NCBI GenBank assembly: GCA_936440205.1
Contig: OW387150.1
Location: 12,436,152-12,500,151 of the forward strand
DNA from: Lepidonotus clava
Taxonomy: Eukaryota; Annelida; Polychaeta; Phyllodocida; Polynoidae
DNA length: 64,000 nucleotides
Reading direction: 5' to 3'
Translations under genes and position numbers: made by a program
In this document: positions 60,115 to 64,000 of the stretch, in pieces
Numbering within the stretch: the first letter of the stretch is position 1
Layout of the letters: each line of letters starts with the position of its first letter
Notes under the pieces: model-generated
Database searches by the model: none
Seen by the model: the letters and a program-made list of their open reading frames with translations, nothing else
Told to the model about the DNA's origin: nothing

Positions 60115-60150
60115 TGGAAAACTTACCTACAATGAAAGGAAACCCCCCTC
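60115..60150 (-). promoter_or_regulatory. Candidate recursive splice site (ratchet point) 2
   Basis: The minus strand reads TTTCCTTTCATTGTAG then GTAAGTTTTCC, so a pyrimidine-rich acceptor abuts a perfect GTAAGT donor at 60127/60126. It is 15.6 kb upstream of the site near 44.5 kb and on the strand of the two candidate exons. The pyrimidine tract is shorter than in the other site, and a G-run lies 5' of it, so confidence is lower. Confidence 0.42.
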
Positions 60151-63100
60151 TAATGCTGCTATTTCAACTGACAAGCCGGAACCTCATAGTCAAATTTATA
60201 GGCCTTATTCTCTGAGAGCTACTGCTCAAACAATTTGCCATACCTAAATCCAAAAGTTATCTACATATTGAAAAGTTTCCCCCGTGATGAGTACATCGAA
60301 ATTACCAGAGTAAGTTCCATGTTTAATGAATGAATTGAGACAAATTGAAAGCAAAAGAGAATTCTCCGTGAAATGCACCCTTTGTGACTGAGTGAGGCCA
60401 CTCTCAGCTATCAAAGGGTTAGAAGTGTCCTTTCTTGGGTCGTTATTGTGTCGCTGGTACCAGTTAAGTCCGGCTTTGAACCTGAGCAGGCCACGCGCCA
60501 CACGCCGCACACCAGCGGCACAATGGCAGCTTGGGACCCGGATGAGACAATGCTTGTCATGGCTTTGTCCCCTACCACTGGGTACCAATATGTCAGGTCA
60601 GTCTGCGACCATTGTATGGTCACTCACTGACCACTGGCCACTTTTCAAGGCTGAGGCTGGGAGGTTCAGACTTGTGGTGGGGACGGAGGAGGGACAATGG
60701 TGAAAGCACTGCCTGGAAATATATATATTTACTCAGCTCATTCTAATGTATTTTAGTGATGATTGATATGTTTAATCAATCAGTTCAGTTTATATGGGGG
60801 TATGGTCGTACAAATAACATCAACCGTAGAGCATTAGATATCTATTACTACCTCTTCATCCGGGCAAATTATGTAAGAAAAACCTAGATGAGCATGATTA
60901 AACTACAAATCAATTATTATTTGACAACTGATCTCTTGTTAATTGGTCGACTTTGTACAAACAATCTTGACGGGTTCCCGAAACTTACCCAATCGTTGTA
61001 CCCGAGAAACTGCCACGCCTTAGCTATTTTCAATTAGCTTACTTAAAAAAAGACATAATTTTCCGTTACATACTTCTCGGATAAACAGTGATATTTAAAC
61101 ACTGTCGCAATATATACATTGTTATGAACTTTATATTAAAGAACTAATGAAGTCTTCAGGTTATTCTTGTAGAGAAATCAAGAGTTGACGGGTCAGTAAT
61201 TTACAAAAGATCAATACTTTTCTGAGATTTTTTTAAATAATATATTAGATTTTTTCTAAAATTAAAGAAGAGACCAACAAATAAGCTGCGCCGGTAAGAT
61301 ATCACTGCAGTTAGAGATCTAGATTTTCAGTTCTTAGATATCCAAAGAACGTTTTATATGCCCATTTATTGAACATTACCTAGACTAGCTACACCTCGAC
61401 TCCCTACCCTAAGAGGGTGCCCTAACCCTTACCCCATCCCTGTATAACACACGGCCACTGGTCATTATCTGGGTCCATCTGGCGACAGGTGAGGTGGTCA
61501 GGTGAGGCCGTGGGAAAACAATGGTCAGTCGGTAATGACCAGTGGCCAGGTCCGGCAGCAGGACAACGGCCACTGTAAACAACCCAGGCCGGCCCCGCCC
61601 ATCGAACCCCCGCCCACCTAGATGATGTATTCCACTGTCCTATTTTTCTCCCGGTTTTAAAAGTCACCAGTAGGAGTATGGATTGATTATAGTCATATTA
61701 TATATCACTAGAAATTATTTTAAAATGTCTTTCAAATAGTACGTAGCATGGATGGGTTTCTGGAATATCTCTATTTCAAATTTAAAACTTTCCAAATCTT
61801 ATGTGGTCAAAATCGCCTAGTAGTATACATGCTTTACCCCCGCCCATTTGAGTCTGACCCCCGCCCCTCCTGCCACCCAGACCTTTTATTCTTTGTGCAT
61901 GGTCCAAATAAATGAATTCATACATACTATGGGGTATATCACTTTCTGACTCAACTAATACTCAGAGCATATACCCGTTGCATATATTAAAATCACTTTT
62001 GTCCACTTTCTCCGAGCTGTCCCTTGGGGTCAGCAACCCACGTCTGTTCGAAAGTACTTTAGTCCAAGAAGGTCCGTACGTAATTAAACATGCACGCCTA
62101 CACCCTAATTATTTTTATGCATCCATTGATCGAACCATGACCCCTTTGTTTCGTTGAATAAAGACTGTCTCGATATAAGTAGAAAACGATACAGCGTCTT
62201 TAAGAGATTAATGCTTATGATTCTTATCATTTTTCTTTAGAAACACTTTCTAACACTCTCGGGTCGAACCTTTACCAGCAATCTATTTTTTTCTAAGTTT
62301 GTCATTCCCTGTTCTTTTGTGCGCCTGTTAATTTGCGATCAGTTATCTACTAGTGTTTTTAAAGGTAATAAATTGCACTCACTGTGAGCATCTAACAAAT
62401 TTTTCATCAAATGTATCAAAAGGGTACCCAAGTTTAGTAGAACTCGTAGGACTTCAACTGACTTCTAATGAATGCCCTTTTCCCCTCAAATTTAAGATCT
62501 TGAAAGGGTCATAAATTTGAGAAAGAGAAAAAAGGATAGCACATTTTAAGACTTGCGTGGGCACGACACATCTAAATGATGTAAAAAGAAAACCAATACA
62601 ACAAGAAGTTAAGAAATCCAAGAGCCCTTGGCCTACTGAATCATGACACATTGTCAATATGACTGGACCCTAATCTCGAGTCCCTGGTTGAATCTTGATA
62701 CATGTCCCCGTCCCTATTATGAGTGTATGACGGTAACTATAAAGGGCGGGGGCCGGTGCCCTGTGTACTGGAGGGGTTGGGGGTCGGGTGGCACGGCGTC
62801 CTCCAGCCCCAGGCCTGTCATCGGGCCGTACAGGTGAGGCCTTAATTAAAGGTGAGACCTGGAGGATCGTGTTGGGTTAGGTAAGACACCTGGAGAGGGG
62901 GGCAGGTGGGCACGGGTCAGATGTCTCTGATCTCTGACGGAGGAGAAGGATAATCATGTCAGGTGCTCGAGGGGGTTGGGGTGGGGGGTTGGGGATGGGG
63001 GGGGGGGGGGGGGGTCACAACAGGTATATTATGGTGTATTGGGAGGGGGGGGGGGGGTCGTATGTAGCGTTTATATGGAATATAAAGCTCGGCAGGCTCA

Positions 63101-64000
63101 GAAAAGAAGAAATCATGAAAGCATTTTGATTTAACTCCTTTCTTCTTTTCGTTTTTACTTTTTTTCCGTTGGGTGAAGGGGTGGGTAGAAAAGGTTTTGT
63201 TAACTTATCACTTAAAATTCAATTGAAAGCATCAACAGGCTATAGAAATGTATTTTATACAGCGTTGGTTGGCAAAAAGATTTTAAGTCATCGGAAAATT
63301 ACCTAGTCTGTAATGTATTGACAGTTAAAATCCAGCCTTTCCTAATCTAATACAACACTAAACACAAGAACAACAATTCGCGCAAAAAAAGGAGTGTAAT
63401 TTCCAAGTGGATACCCGACTTTAAAGATTCAAGGAAGAAGCGACCCCCTCTCCCCCCCCCTCCCCTACTTCGATTAGGGCGGTACACCCTGAGATACACT
63501 GTCCACTATATCATAATCGGGTCCACTACTAGCCTGGGCTTGCGATTCTGGGAAGCGGACGTCAGCGGTGTGTCTCCAACAAGTTATCGATACAACAAAG
63601 GAGATGGCTTCCTACTAAGCATCAAAGTTGGTTAAGATATCAAATTTCGGAACTAATTAACTCTGTAACAGAACTGCGAAAGAAAAGTGGGTTGATGTTT
63701 TTAAGTTCTGCATTTATTCATTTTCGATGTTTTCTTTTTGTCTTTTTTTTCTGTTTTTCTGATAAACAATCAGTTAAAGGTTGGAAATTCTGAGAAAATA
63801 TATTTTTGTCTATTTATTTAGGATTAAGAAGATACGGACAAGAAGATAAAGTCTCATTGGCTGGACCCGGTGATAACCACGTTGCCTTTGATTCTGGCTT
63901 AGGATGATCAGACCTATAACATGAATGAATGAGGAACAAACCACCTGGACCAATTCAAGTCTTATCTCTCATTATTCGAGGGACCTTTACAACTGATATT
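60151..64000 (-). other. Upstream intron end of window
   Basis: Beyond ratchet point 2 the sequence is A/T-rich with GC-rich islands at 60.4-60.7, 61.4-61.7 and 62.7-63.06 kb that hold CTGACC/GGTCAG words (TGACCACTGGCCA at 60628, TGACCAGTGGCCA near 61537) and long G runs. No exon is recognised, so the first exons are probably outside the window. Confidence 0.4.
62970..63058 (+). repeat. G-rich tract with two poly(G) runs
   Basis: GGGGTTGGGGTGGGG words lead into G runs at about 62997-63014 and 63041-63057. The plus strand can form G-quadruplexes. Confidence 0.85.

Noticed and set aside
1-64000. CRISPR array, bacterial operon or phage features
   Set aside because: No regularly spaced direct repeats with unique spacers, no ribosome-binding-site-led gene series; the window is clearly eukaryotic.
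1-64000. Retrovirus-like, LTR or Polinton-type element
   Set aside because: No reverse transcriptase, integrase, capsid or long terminal direct repeats recognised in any frame.

Overview
The window looks like a stretch of a large animal (metazoan) gene territory rather than a gene-dense region. It is about 60% A+T by eye. It is full of homopolymer G/C runs, simple repeats, short terminal-inverted-repeat DNA transposons (MITEs) and a tRNA-derived SINE. It has no long open reading frame and no reverse transcriptase or transposase gene. An invertebrate is likely, and a lophotrochozoan such as a mollusc is my guess, but no sequence here names the taxon.

Only two stretches look coding, and both lie on the minus strand. 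One is an internal exon at 26352-26657 (exon A) with a strong acceptor and a GTAAGTG donor. The other is at 2873-3285 (exon B), with an acceptor candidate and a GTGAGT donor. Both encode Met/Ala/Ser/Pro/Gly-rich sequence of the kind found in the disordered parts of metazoan transcriptional regulators. I could not assign a family. Their phases do not join directly, so at least one further exon or an alternative splice pattern is needed, and it is not certain that they belong to one transcript. The gene, if single, enters from the right, crosses the whole window and leaves on the left.

Layout. 1-2872: intron after exon B, with paired SOX-type sites. 3286-26351: about 23 kb of intron with GC-rich islands full of GGTCAG/CTGACC words, a 200-bp tandem repeat and two MITEs. 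26658-64000: more than 37 kb of intron before exon A. This intron carries two minus-strand sites where a 3' splice site is fused directly to a 5' splice site (44529/44530 and 60126/60127), the layout of recursive-splicing ratchet points. It also holds several MITE families with readable target-site duplications, long palindromes, two SINE copies, a CpG-rich block near 56.2-56.55 kb and a (GAGT)n array near 58.9 kb.

The most unusual signals are these: (1) the two ratchet points on the strand of the exons; (2) a 13-base palindromic word TGACCANTGGTCA found six times where about 0.004 is expected by chance, with many partial copies; (3) a pair of adjacent MITEs at 28.8-29.8 kb whose order of insertion can be read from their target sites. 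Most of the window is noncoding, so the remaining calls are sequence patterns, not proven functions.
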